A stretch of DNA of 64,000 nucleotides from the NCBI GenBank assembly GCA_963728835.1, contig CAVSKZ010000001.1, positions 434,001 to 498,000 of the forward strand, written 5' to 3'. Each line of letters starts with the position of its first letter. The stretch's first letter is position 1. This stretch comes from VRUE01 sp963728835 (GTDB lineage: Bacteria; Actinomycetota; Thermoleophilia; Solirubrobacterales; 70-9). This document shows, piece after piece, positions 1 through 8,363 of this stretch. The notes beneath the pieces are model-generated. The model was not told the origin of the DNA. It worked only from the letters and a program-made list of their open reading frames with translations, and made no database searches. Made by a program: the position numbers and the translations under genes.

Positions 1-1
1 C

Positions 2-584
2 CATGCGCTCGAGCTCGACGTGACCGACCTGGGCTCCGCCCGCGCGGCGGTTGAGGCGACGGGCACCCTCGACATCCTCGTCAACAACGCCGGCACCGAC
101 GAGTTCGGCTTCTTCACCTACACCAGCCCCGAGCAGTGGCAGCGGTTGATCGGGATCAACCTCCTCGGCGTCTTCAACTGCACCCACGCCGCCCTGCCCG
201 GGATGCAGGAGGCGAAGTACGGCCGCATCCTCAGCATCTCCTCGGAGGCGGGACGGGTCGGCTCGAAGGGCTCCGCCGTCTACTCGGCGACGAAGGGCGG
301 CGTCGTCGCCTTCATGAAGGCGATCGCCCGCGAGAACGCCCGTTACGGCGTCACCGCCAACTCGATCGCCCCCGGCCCGATCGAGACCCCGCTGCTGATG
401 GGCGCAAAGGAGTTCGGCGAGATCGGCGAGAAGGTGATCGAGACGATGAAGGTCCTCGACCCAGATGGGCCGCCTCGGCCAGCCCGAGGAGGTCGCCGCC
501 GCCGCGGCCTTCCTCGTCTCCGACGACGCCACCTACGTCACCGGGGAGACCCTGGGCGTCAGCGGCGGCCTGGGCATGGTCTGA
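2..584 (+). CDS. SDR-family oxidoreductase, 5' partial, frameshifted
   Basis: NAD(P)-dependent short-chain dehydrogenase/reductase cut by the window start. Visible are the NNAG motif (LVNNAGTDEF), the catalytic Ser region (ISSEAGRVG) and the Tyr-x-x-x-Lys pair (YSATKGG), followed by the conserved NSIAPGPIETP loop. Near base 461 the frame is lost: the expected ending GRLGQPEEVA...GVSGGLGMV is present one frame away and stops at 584. One C too many in the CCC run at about 461-463 explains this. The stop overlaps the next start (TGATGA), so the pair was probably co-transcribed. The substrate cannot be told; FabG-like acyl or hydroxy-acyl reductases are the closest match. Confidence 0.85.
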
Positions 585-970
585 TGAGTGAGCTGGACGG
601 GCTGGTCCCGGGGATCGAACGCAGCGACGAGTTCACCGTCGCGCCGCCGCTCGTCACCGACGTCGGCGGCACGATCGGCACCGGCGTGCTCTCGACGCCG
701 GGCATGATCGGGATGATGGAGGGCAGCGCCTCGATGCTGGCCTACGAGCACTTGCCCGAGGGGCAGGCGACCGTCGGCTTCGAGGTCTGCGTCAAGCACG
801 TGGCCGCGGCCGCGGAGGGAGCGGTCTGCCGGGCGCGCGCCACGTTGCGCGAGGTCGTCGACGGCCGCAAGCTCCGCTTCGACGTCGAGGTGAGCGAAGG
901 CGAGCGCACGATCGGCGTCGGCTCCCATGAGCGGCGCGTGGTGGGCCAGGCCGGCCCGCCGACCGCGTAG
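584..970 (+). CDS. Hotdog-fold thioesterase, FlK-like
   Basis: A 128-residue protein that starts at the ATG overlapping the SDR stop. The length and the pattern of VTDVGGTIGTGVLSTPGMIG followed by SVxxxH-like VGFEVCVKHVA resemble the fluoroacetyl-CoA thioesterase-like group of small hotdog thioesterases. It would hydrolyse an acyl-CoA in the cytoplasm. Coupling to an SDR suggests a shared acyl-CoA pathway, which is inference. Family assignment is by sequence pattern only. Confidence 0.7.
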   Translation: MSELDGLVPGIERSDEFTVAPPLVTDVGGTIGTGVLSTPGMIGMMEGSASMLAYEHLPEGQATVGFEVCVKHVAAAAEGAVCRARATLREVVDGRKLRFDVEVSEGERTIGVGSHERRVVGQAGPPTA

Positions 971-1020
971 CCCGGCGTCGCCGGACGGAACGGGGGGAGA
1001 AAGTCGAGCGACTGACGCCT

Positions 1021-1042
1021 TGATGACCCCATGGGGTCATCA
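1021..1042. promoter_or_regulatory. Perfect 22-bp palindrome over a start codon
   Basis: TGATGACCCCA is followed directly by its exact reverse complement. The palindrome contains the ATG at 1031 of the downstream DUF559-type gene. A repressor bound here, perhaps the gene's own N-terminal winged helix, would block both transcription and translation start. It could also form a hairpin hiding the start codon. Confidence 0.55.
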
Positions 1043-1950
1043 ACCGATCAAGTTCTGGCGGGAAAGGCTTGGGCGTTGGCCGCAAGGCAGCATGGGGTGA
1101 TTGCGCGATGGCAGTTGTTGGAGCTCGGCCTAAGCGCACAGGCAATACAGCATCGACTGTCGAGAGGGCGACTACACAGGATCCACCGGGGCGTCTATGC
1201 GGTGGGGCGGCCTGCGCTCGATCAGGAGGGCCGCTGGATGGCGGCGGTCCTCGCCTGTGGGTCTGGTGCCGTTTTGAGCCACGGAAGCGCAGCCGCACTC
1301 TGGGAATCGGGCCCTCGTCATCCAGCCTGGAAGTGACGATCCCAGTCGCGTCCCCGCGCAAGCCTAACGGCGTGCGCGTCCATCGACGTCCCAACTTGCT
1401 GCCCTCCCATGCAGGCGTGCACAGGGCCATCCCAGTTACGAATCCTGTGCGCACCATGATCGATCTCGCCATTCGGCTCGGCCCTGCTCAGCTGGAGAGG
1501 ATGATTAACGAGGCAGATCGACTCGGCTTGGTCACCTCCGAGAATCTGCTCGCGGCGCTGGATGCCTACCCGGGGGTCCGCGGCGCCGGTCGGCTGCGTT
1601 CGATTCTGGCGGCACGGACCTTCCGCCTGACCGATTCGGAGCTGGAGCGGCGCTTTCTGCGCATCGTGGAGAAGGCGGGGCTGCCGTTCCCGCTTACGCG
1701 ACAGGCCGTCAACGGGTTCCGCGTCGACTTCTTCTGGCCCGATATCGGCCTGGTCGTTGAGACCGACGGCCTGACATACCACCGCACCCCGTCGCAGCAG
1801 GCGCGCGATCGTGTGCGCGACCAAGCTCATCTCGCCGCCGGTCTGACGCCGCTCCGCTTCACTCACGCTCAGGTCCGCTACGAGTCCGGCTACGTGGGCG
1901 AGACTCTGACCTCGCTCATGGCGCGTCTCGAGCAGGCACATGCCGCCTAA
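1031..1950 (+). CDS. AbiEi-like winged-helix / DUF559 nuclease-like protein, frameshifted
   Basis: The N-terminal 90 residues (AARQHGVIARWQLLELGLS, RGRLHRIHRGVYAVG) match the AbiEi-antitoxin-type winged helix. The C-terminal part (FRVDFFWPDIGLVVETDG, then YHRTPSQQARDRVRDQAHLA) matches the DUF559, Vsr-like endonuclease fold with its acidic residues. The two halves lie in different frames: at about 1302 one G seems missing from a GGG run, since adding it gives SAAALWGIGPSS. Such two-domain proteins are very common in actinomycetes and their role is not settled. The 3' end overlaps an upstream ATG of the next gene. The start at 1031 sits inside a palindrome; no clear Shine-Dalgarno is seen. Confidence 0.75.
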
Positions 1951-1960
1951 GCTGCCATCC

Positions 1961-2890
1961 ATGAGCGAGCTGCCGAGCAACGTCCGCATCCGCGAGGTGG
2001 GGCCACGCGACGGCTTCCAGAACGAGCCGGAGACGATCGCCACCGCCGACAAGGTGAGGCTGATCGACATGCTCTCGTCCAGCGGCCTGAAACGGGTCGA
2101 GATCACCTCGTTCGTGCGGCCGGACGTGATCCCGCAGCTCTCCGACGCGGAGGAGGTGCTGACCGGCATCCAGCGTCGCGACGGCGTCGCCTTCTCGGTG
2201 CTGGTGCCGAACGAGCGGGGGTTGGAGCGGGCGCTGGCGCTGCGCGAGCGCTTCGACGAGATCAGCGTCTTCCTCTCCGCTTCGGAGACCCACAACCGCG
2301 AGAACGTCAACCGCTCGATCGAGGAGTCGCTTGCCGGCCTGGAGCAGACGCTGGACGCGGCCGGCGCGGCGGGGCTGCGCCGCGAGGGCGTGATCGCGAC
2401 CTCCTTCGGCTGCCCCTACGAGGGAGAGGTGCCGCCCGACCGCGTGCTGGGTATTGCCGAGCGGCTGGCGGCGGCGGGTTGCGCCGAGGTCGGTTTCGGC
2501 GACACGACCGGGATGGCCAACCCGCGCCAGGTCGGCCAGTTCTTCGCCGCGGCGCGTGAGCGCCTCGGTGGGGTCGAGCTGACCGCCCACTTCCACAACA
2601 CCCGGGGTCAGGGCCTCGCCAACGTGCTGGCGGCGCTCGAACAGGGCGTCGACTCCTTCGAGTCGAGCTTCGGCGAGCTGGGCGGCTGCCCGGTGCCGCC
2701 CGGTGCCACCGGCAACGTCGCCACCGAGGACGTGGTCTCGATGCTGCATGAGATGGGAGTCGAGACCTGCGTCGACCTGGCGGCACTGGTCGAGGCTTCG
2801 CGCGCTGCGCAAGACGTCCTCGGCCGCCCCCTCGGCTCACACGTGTTGCGGGCCGGCCCGGTGAACTGGCACCGCGCCCAGGCCGAATAG
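1961..2890 (+). CDS. mvaB: Hydroxymethylglutaryl-CoA lyase
   Basis: Cleaves HMG-CoA to acetoacetate and acetyl-CoA, the last step of leucine breakdown. The 309-residue length is typical. Visible are the N-terminal GPRDGFQNE motif (metal-binding and catalytic region), the ITSFVRPDVIPQ strand and the signature GGCPVPPGATGN near residue 241, which carries the catalytic Cys. The ATG at 1961 gives the usual N-terminus; an upstream ATG at 1940 would add seven residues and overlap the previous gene. It is followed 86 bases later by a carboxyltransferase, and acetoacetyl-CoA synthetase is encoded nearby on the other strand, so its acetoacetate product has an obvious local use. Confidence 0.92.
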   Translation: MSELPSNVRIREVGPRDGFQNEPETIATADKVRLIDMLSSSGLKRVEITSFVRPDVIPQLSDAEEVLTGIQRRDGVAFSVLVPNERGLERALALRERFDEISVFLSASETHNRENVNRSIEESLAGLEQTLDAAGAAGLRREGVIATSFGCPYEGEVPPDRVLGIAERLAAAGCAEVGFGDTTGMANPRQVGQFFAAARERLGGVELTAHFHNTRGQGLANVLAALEQGVDSFESSFGELGGCPVPPGATGNVATEDVVSMLHEMGVETCVDLAALVEASRAAQDVLGRPLGSHVLRAGPVNWHRAQAE

Positions 2891-2976
2891 GCTCCGCCTG
2901 TGAACGTGCAAATCGACACGGTGGCTGCCGGTGGTTCGAATCCGTGGCGATTTGCGCGTGAACGCAAGGGGGCTCT

Positions 2977-4497
2977 GTGAACGACTTCCAGAAGGCCCTC
3001 GAGGCGGCCCTCGCCGGGGGGCCGCAGCGCCACCATGAGAAGACCGCCGAGCAGGGCAAGCTGCCTGTGCGCGAGCGGGTCGCCCGGCTCGTCGACGCCG
3101 GCTCCTTCTCCGAGGAGGCGGCGCTGGCCAACTGGGACGAGGAGGGGCTTGGCGCCGACGGCGTCGTCACCGGGCTGGCCACGATCGACGGCCACCGCGT
3201 AGCCCTGATGGCGAACGACCCCACGGTCAAGGCCGGCTCCTGGGGGCCGAAGACGGTGGAGAAGATCCTCCGCATCCAGGAACGGGCCCTCTCCCTGCAG
3301 GTGCCGATGGTCTACCTGGTCGATTCGGCCGGGGCGCGGATCACCGACCAGGTGCAGATGTTCCCCGGCCGCCGCGGCGCCGGGCGCATCTTCCACAACG
3401 AGGTGCGGCTCTCCGGACAGGTGCCGCAGGTCTGCCTGCTGTTCGGGCCCAGCGCCGCCGGCGGCGCCTACATCCCCGCCTTCTGCGACGTGGTGATCAT
3501 GCGCGACGGCAACGCCTCGATGTACCTGGGGTCGCCGCGGATGGCCGAGATGGTGATCGGCGAGAAGGTCAGCCTGGAGGAGATGGGCGGGGCGAGGATG
3601 CACACCGGCGTCTCCGGCTGCGGCCACTTCCTCGTCAAGAGCGACGAGGAGGCGATCGACCTCGCCAGGCGCTACCTCTCGTTCATGCCGGGCAGCTGGC
3701 GCGAGGAGCCGCCGGCCGCGCCCGCCGCCGAGCCGGCTTCGGACACCCCGATCGCCGAGATCCTGCCCGCCGACGAGAACCGGCCCTTCGACATGCAGCT
3801 GCTGCTCGACTCGCTGCTCGACGCCGACAGCTTCCTGCCCGTCCACAAGCGCTGGGCGAAGGAGCTGATCGTCGGCTACGGGCACCTCGACGGCCGCGCG
3901 ATCGGGATCGTCGCCAACCAGCCCAAGCACACCGGCGGCGTCCTCTTCGTCGACTCGGCCGACAAGGCGGCCCGCTTCATCCAGACCTGCAACGCCTTCA
4001 ACCTGCCGCTGCTCTTCCTCGCCGACGTGCCGGGCTTCATGATCGGCACCGCGGTCGAGCGCCACGGGATCATCCGCCACGGGGCGAAGATGATCAGCGC
4101 GGTCTCCGAAGCGACGGTGCCGAAGATCTCGGTGATCGTGCGCAAGGCCTACGGCGCCGGCCTCTACGCGATGGCGGGGCCGGCCTTCGAGCCCGACTGC
4201 TGCATCGCCCTTCCCAGCGCCTCGATCGCGGTGATGGGGCCGCAGGCGGCGATCAACGCCGTCTTCTACAACCAGATCCAGGCGATCTCCGACGAGGCGG
4301 AGCGGGAGGCTTTCGTGGCGCAGAAGCGCGAGGAATACGCCGAGGACATCGACATCCTCCACCTCGCCTCCGAGATGGTCGTCGACGCCGTGGTCGAGCC
4401 GGGCGACCTTCGCGCCGACCTGATCAAGCGCTTCGCGATGGCGGCGAGCAGGGACCGCGCCTTCGCCGAGCGGCGCAATCCGGTCACGCCGGCCTGA
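2977..4497 (+). CDS. Acyl-CoA carboxylase, carboxyltransferase (beta) subunit
   Basis: A 506-residue biotin-dependent carboxyltransferase with N- and C-terminal crotonase-like halves. Motifs include GRRGAGRIFHNEVRLSG, the oxyanion-hole loop GPSAAGGAYIPA and the C-terminal VRKAYGAGLYAMAG and VMGPQAAINAVF. Next to HMG-CoA lyase, 3-methylcrotonyl-CoA is the most likely substrate, but propionyl- or acetyl-CoA cannot be excluded. No biotin carboxylase/biotin carrier subunit is in the window, so the alpha partner must lie elsewhere. The GTG at 2977 fits the family start. The gene converges on the acetoacetyl-CoA synthetase gene with 6 bases between stops. Confidence 0.9.
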   Translation: MNDFQKALEAALAGGPQRHHEKTAEQGKLPVRERVARLVDAGSFSEEAALANWDEEGLGADGVVTGLATIDGHRVALMANDPTVKAGSWGPKTVEKILRIQERALSLQVPMVYLVDSAGARITDQVQMFPGRRGAGRIFHNEVRLSGQVPQVCLLFGPSAAGGAYIPAFCDVVIMRDGNASMYLGSPRMAEMVIGEKVSLEEMGGARMHTGVSGCGHFLVKSDEEAIDLARRYLSFMPGSWREEPPAAPAAEPASDTPIAEILPADENRPFDMQLLLDSLLDADSFLPVHKRWAKELIVGYGHLDGRAIGIVANQPKHTGGVLFVDSADKAARFIQTCNAFNLPLLFLADVPGFMIGTAVERHGIIRHGAKMISAVSEATVPKISVIVRKAYGAGLYAMAGPAFEPDCCIALPSASIAVMGPQAAINAVFYNQIQAISDEAEREAFVAQKREEYAEDIDILHLASEMVVDAVVEPGDLRADLIKRFAMAASRDRAFAERRNPVTPA

Positions 4498-4503
4498 GCC
4501 GCC

Positions 4504-6489
4504 TCAACCCTCCAGCGTTCCGGCGAACTCGACGAACCAGTCGAGGGCTGCGGGGTTGGCGAGCGAGTCGCGGCTTGCCGCCTTCTCCGGTGGCGTGCCC
4601 ATCAGGATCCGCTTGACCGGGACCTCGAGGATCTTGCCGCTGAGGGTTCGCGGCACCTCGGCGATCGCGAAGACCTCGTCGGGGACGTGGCGCGGGGAGC
4701 ACTGGCTGCGAACGCGGCGGGCGATCTCCTTGCGCAGGTCGTCGTCGACCTCGGCGCCCTCGCGCAGGACGACGAAGAGCGGCATCCAGCCCTCGGTGCC
4801 GGGACGGGGAACGTCGACGACCAGGGCGTCGAGGATCTCGTCGAGGCCGAGCACGGCGCGGTAGATCTCGCTCGTCCCCATGCGGATGCCGGAGCGGTTG
4901 ATCGTCGAGTCTGAGCGGCCGTAGATGACGGCGGTGCCGCGGCTCGTGACTTCGATCCAGTCGCCGTGGCGCCAGACGCCGGGGTAGTGCTCGAAGTAGC
5001 TGGCCCGGTAGCGGCTCTGGGCCTCGTCGTCCCCCCAGAAGAAGACCGGCATCGAGGGCATCGGCTCGGTGACGACGAGCTCGCCCACCTCGTCGACGAC
5101 GGCGTTGCCCTCTTCGTTCCAGGCCTCGACCGCGGCGCCCAGCGCCCGCCCCTGCAGCTCGCCGCGGTAGACGGGGAGCAGGGCGACGCCGCCGACGAAG
5201 GCGGTGCAGAGGTCGGTGCCGCCGCTGGTCGAGAAGAGCCAGGTGCCGGCGCCGAGGTGCTCGTAGATCCAGTCGAAGCCCTCGGGGGAGAGGGGGGAGC
5301 CGGTCGAGCCGACGGCGCCGAGGCGGCTGAGGTCGCGGCCGGCTCCGGGCTCGACCCCCGCCTTCATGCAGGCGGCGATGTAGGAGGCGCTGGTGCCGAA
5401 CGTCGTCACCCCGGCTCGCTCGGCTAGGTCCCAGAGCACGCCCATGTCGGGATGGCCGGGGTTGCCGTCGTAGAGGACGATCGCCGCGCGGGTGAGCAGG
5501 CCCGAGACGAGGAAGTTCCACATCATCCAGCCGGTCGTGGTGAACCAGAAGAGCCGGTCGCCGGGGTGGGCGTCGACGTGGAGGTTGAGCTTCTTCAGGT
5601 GCTCGAGCAGGATGCCGCCCTGCGACTGGACGATCGCCTTCGGCAGGCCGGTCGTGCCGGAGGAGTAGAGGACCCAGAGCGGGTGGTCGAAGGGAACGCG
5701 CTCGAAGGCCGGCTCGGCTCCCTCGCCGGCGGCGAGCAGCGCCTCCCAGGGCATCGCGTCGCGCAGCCCCGCGAGATCCGGCTCGGGATCGAGGTAGGGG
5801 AGGACGACGGTTCGCACCAGGCTCGGCATCGCATCCTGGAGCCGGGCGAGCGTCTCGCGCCGGTCGAAGTCCTTGCCGCCGTAGCGGTAGCCGTCGACCG
5901 CGAAGAGCACCTTGGGCTCGATCTGGGCAAAGCGGTCGACGACGCTGGCCGGGCCGAAGTCGGGCGAGCAGCTCGACCAGATCGCGCCGATGCTCGCGGT
6001 GGCGAGGAAGGCGACGATCGCCTCGGGGACGTTTGGCATGTATGCGACGACGCGGTCGCCGCGCCCGACCCCGAGCCCGCGCAGGCCGGCGGCGGTCGCG
6101 GCCACCTGGGCGCGCAGCTCGCCCAGCTCGATCTCGCCGAGCTCGCGCAGCTCCGAGGCGTGCAGGATCGCCGCCTCGGCGTCGTCGTCCTGGCCGGCGA
6201 AGACGTGCTCGGCGTAGTTGAGGCTGGTGCCGGCGAACCACTCGGTGCCGGGCATCTCGCGGTTGCCGAGCGCATGCTCGAAGCCGCCGTCGGCCTGGAC
6301 GCCGAAGAAGTCCCAGATCGAGGACCAGAACGCCTCGAGGTCGCCGACCGACCAGCGCCACAGCTCGTCGTAGGTCTCGAAGGAGAGGTCCCGCTCGGCC
6401 TCGAGCCAGCGCATGTACTCGCACAGGCGCGAGCGCTCGACCAGCTCGGCGGAGGGCTCCCAGAGCTTCTCGGGAGGGGCGCCGCTCAC
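4504..6489 (-). CDS. Acetoacetate--CoA ligase
   Basis: An ANL-superfamily adenylate-forming enzyme of 661 residues, the length of acetoacetyl-CoA synthetases. The N-terminus has the family-specific stretch around LWRWSVGDLEAFW and GTSLNYAEH. The ATP-binding motif YSSGTTGLPK is at about 275-284, and the C-terminal RTLSGKILEVPVKRI supplies the acyl-adenylation lysine. It activates acetoacetate for ketone-body or leucine-carbon use. The GTG start overlaps the stop of the upstream MBL-hydrolase gene (GTGA), so the two form an operon. Confident on family and substrate class. Confidence 0.92.
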   Translation of the reverse strand: MSGAPPEKLWEPSAELVERSRLCEYMRWLEAERDLSFETYDELWRWSVGDLEAFWSSIWDFFGVQADGGFEHALGNREMPGTEWFAGTSLNYAEHVFAGQDDDAEAAILHASELRELGEIELGELRAQVAATAAGLRGLGVGRGDRVVAYMPNVPEAIVAFLATASIGAIWSSCSPDFGPASVVDRFAQIEPKVLFAVDGYRYGGKDFDRRETLARLQDAMPSLVRTVVLPYLDPEPDLAGLRDAMPWEALLAAGEGAEPAFERVPFDHPLWVLYSSGTTGLPKAIVQSQGGILLEHLKKLNLHVDAHPGDRLFWFTTTGWMMWNFLVSGLLTRAAIVLYDGNPGHPDMGVLWDLAERAGVTTFGTSASYIAACMKAGVEPGAGRDLSRLGAVGSTGSPLSPEGFDWIYEHLGAGTWLFSTSGGTDLCTAFVGGVALLPVYRGELQGRALGAAVEAWNEEGNAVVDEVGELVVTEPMPSMPVFFWGDDEAQSRYRASYFEHYPGVWRHGDWIEVTSRGTAVIYGRSDSTINRSGIRMGTSEIYRAVLGLDEILDALVVDVPRPGTEGWMPLFVVLREGAEVDDDLRKEIARRVRSQCSPRHVPDEVFAIAEVPRTLSGKILEVPVKRILMGTPPEKAASRDSLANPAALDWFVEFAGTLEG

Positions 6490-7328
6490 ACTGCCGCGGT
6501 GCCGGCGGCCTTCGCCTGCGCCAGCTCCAGCTCGCGTGGGTCGTGCGCGCAGAAGAGCTTCACCTGGTCGCCGTGCGCTCGGGCCAGCTCGCGCAGGCGC
6601 TCCTGATTCGAGAGGCGCGCCTTGCGGTCGGAGCCGGTGAGGTTCTGGAAGAGGCGCAGCATCGGCGGGCAGCTGGGCGGCGTGGCGATCTCGCCGTAGT
6701 GGAAGTAGGCGTCGCCGCAGTGGAGCAGCCAGCCGTCCTCCTCCTTGATCGCGACGCCGGTATGGCCGCGGGAGTGGCCGACGAGCGGCACGAGCAGCAC
6801 CTCTGCGTCGAGGCCGGGGAGGATGCGCACGCTGGAGAAGCCGAACCAGTCGTCGCCCCCGGCCGCGTGTTCGACCCAGCGCGGCTTGTGCCGCCAGTGC
6901 GCCCCGCCGATGTAGCGGAGCCGTTCGTCGAGTCTCGGCTCGAGCGCGGCCTGCAGCTCGGGGGCGAATACGTGGACCTCTGCGTCGGGGAAGTCGGGAA
7001 GGCCGCCGCTGTGGTCGAGGTCAAGGTGGGTGGCGACGATGTGCTTGACGTCTCCCGCGGCAAAGCCGAGCTTCTCCAGCTGCGCCAGGGCCGTCGTCCC
7101 GACTTCCGGCCTGGGGCCCATCAGCAGCCGGAAGGCGCCTCCGAGCTGGCCGGGGTTGCGCGCGTCCTCGATGCCGAACCCCGTGTCGACGAGCACCAGC
7201 CCGTCGCCGGTCTCGATCGCCAGGCAGTGGCAGACGACCAGCGCGCGCTCGAACAGACCACCCTCTCCGTTGACCAGGCGCTTGCCGTGGGGACAGAGCG
7301 AGCCGCAGTTGAGGTGGTGGATGCGCAT
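6486..7328 (-). CDS. MBL-fold metallo-hydrolase (lactonase-like)
   Basis: A 280-residue metallo-beta-lactamase-fold enzyme with the metal motif THLDLDHSGG at about 100-109, a later GHSRGHTG and a terminal FCAHDPRE. The order and spacing resemble AiiA-type N-acyl-homoserine lactonases and related esterases rather than beta-lactamases or glyoxalases. The substrate is unknown. It is the first gene of the pair with acetoacetyl-CoA synthetase, overlapping it by 4 bases, so a hydrolytic role beside that ligase is possible. Start ATG at 7328. Confidence 0.82.
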   Translation of the reverse strand: MRIHHLNCGSLCPHGKRLVNGEGGLFERALVVCHCLAIETGDGLVLVDTGFGIEDARNPGQLGGAFRLLMGPRPEVGTTALAQLEKLGFAAGDVKHIVATHLDLDHSGGLPDFPDAEVHVFAPELQAALEPRLDERLRYIGGAHWRHKPRWVEHAAGGDDWFGFSSVRILPGLDAEVLLVPLVGHSRGHTGVAIKEEDGWLLHCGDAYFHYGEIATPPSCPPMLRLFQNLTGSDRKARLSNQERLRELARAHGDQVKLFCAHDPRELELAQAKAAGTAAV

Positions 7329-7353
7329 GGCGCGGATCGCAGTCTAATCGGGC

Positions 7354-8145
7354 CTACCGCTTCGGGCCCACGTGCCGGTCCATGGTGGCGACTGCCTCTT
7401 TTCGCGCGATTGAGATGTTCCACGGCCCGTCCTGTCGCCAGGCGACGTCGAGCCGATCGCAGGCGTCGCAGAAGATGCGCTGGATGTCGAGCGAGCGGTT
7501 GGTGAAGAAGTAGCGCGGATACTCGTAGGCCTTCTTCGGGTGCCGGATGCGGTTGGCGACGCGGCAGCCGTCGGAGTGGATCAGGCCTCGCAGCAACCGT
7601 CCAGGGTGTCGCTCGACGATTCGCTCCTGCCACGGGTCCAGCTTGATCTTTCGGTTGTGCTTGACCCCGGGGCCGTGCTGGGGGAAAAGGTGGGGCCAAT
7701 GCTTGGAGAACGAGTTGACTTCGTCGACCCGCTCGTGCTTGTGGCGGTAGGTTCCCACCTTGCTGGCGGGCAGGACGAGCCTCATCGCGGCCTCGCACTC
7801 GCCGACGATCAGTGGATAGGTCCGATCTAGGAAGATGCGAAGGCGAAAGACTCCGCGGGGATGGGCCGAGAGGGTTCCGTCGCCGAGATAGAGACCCAAG
7901 AGGTAGGCATACGAATAGACGGTAATGCCGGGTAGGAACTCGCTCGAGCCTGGACACCGTGGGCACGTGACCGTCGCGCGATGCCGGTTCGTGTACGTGG
8001 CAATCGGGCGTCTGGCCCTAGTTCTCCCGCGAACCCAGTCGCTGATAGTGCGACGGTTGACACCGATCTCGCGCGATATGGCGCCGTTGTTCCAACCTGC
8101 ATCGGATAGCTTGAGAGCCCGCTCGACCTGTTCCAGCGGCTTCAT
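7354..8145 (-). CDS. HTH protein with LAGLIDADG-like motifs
   Basis: A 263-residue protein. Residues 10-40 form a resolvase/transposase-type helix-turn-helix (GAISREIGVNRRTISDWVRG). A CPRC zinc-like pair follows. Two motifs resemble the P1/P2 helices of LAGLIDADG homing endonucleases: YLLGLYLGDGTL and LLRGLIHSDGCR, each ending in the acidic residue expected at the active site. It is not an intein and interrupts no visible host gene. It begins 20 bases after the 3' end of tRNA-Leu(CAA) on the same strand. It could be a free-standing homing nuclease or a domesticated DNA-binding regulator. Confidence 0.7.
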   Translation of the reverse strand: MKPLEQVERALKLSDAGWNNGAISREIGVNRRTISDWVRGRTRARRPIATYTNRHRATVTCPRCPGSSEFLPGITVYSYAYLLGLYLGDGTLSAHPRGVFRLRIFLDRTYPLIVGECEAAMRLVLPASKVGTYRHKHERVDEVNSFSKHWPHLFPQHGPGVKHNRKIKLDPWQERIVERHPGRLLRGLIHSDGCRVANRIRHPKKAYEYPRYFFTNRSLDIQRIFCDACDRLDVAWRQDGPWNISIARKEAVATMDRHVGPKR

Positions 8146-8165
8146 CGATACACGGTCTCAGTGGA

Positions 8166-8249
8166 TACGGCGGGTGGGACTCGAACCCACAAGCGCTTGC
8201 GCGCAGCGGCTTTTGAGACCGCCTCCTTTACCAGTTTGGACACCGCCGC
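8166..8249 (-). tRNA. tRNA-Leu (CAA anticodon)
   Basis: Read on the minus strand, acceptor GCGGCGG pairs with CCGCCGT (one G-U pair). The anticodon stem GCGGT/GCCGC encloses loop CTCAAAA, giving anticodon CAA. There is a long class II variable arm and a normal T-arm GGTTCGAGTCC. No CCA is encoded. Confidence 0.95.
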
Positions 8250-8363
8250 TTGTTCAAGCATCTTAGGGCCGACGCTACGGCCCGGCCCGGTCGCGAGCAT
8301 GCCTTTCGTGTGCTTTGCCGGAGTCTTGTTGCAAACTCGGCACAGCCTCTTAACGAGCCAGCG

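Noticed and set aside
2608..4362. 584-codon minus-strand open frame over the carboxyltransferase
   Set aside because: Antisense shadow of a strongly conserved gene; no motif of its own.
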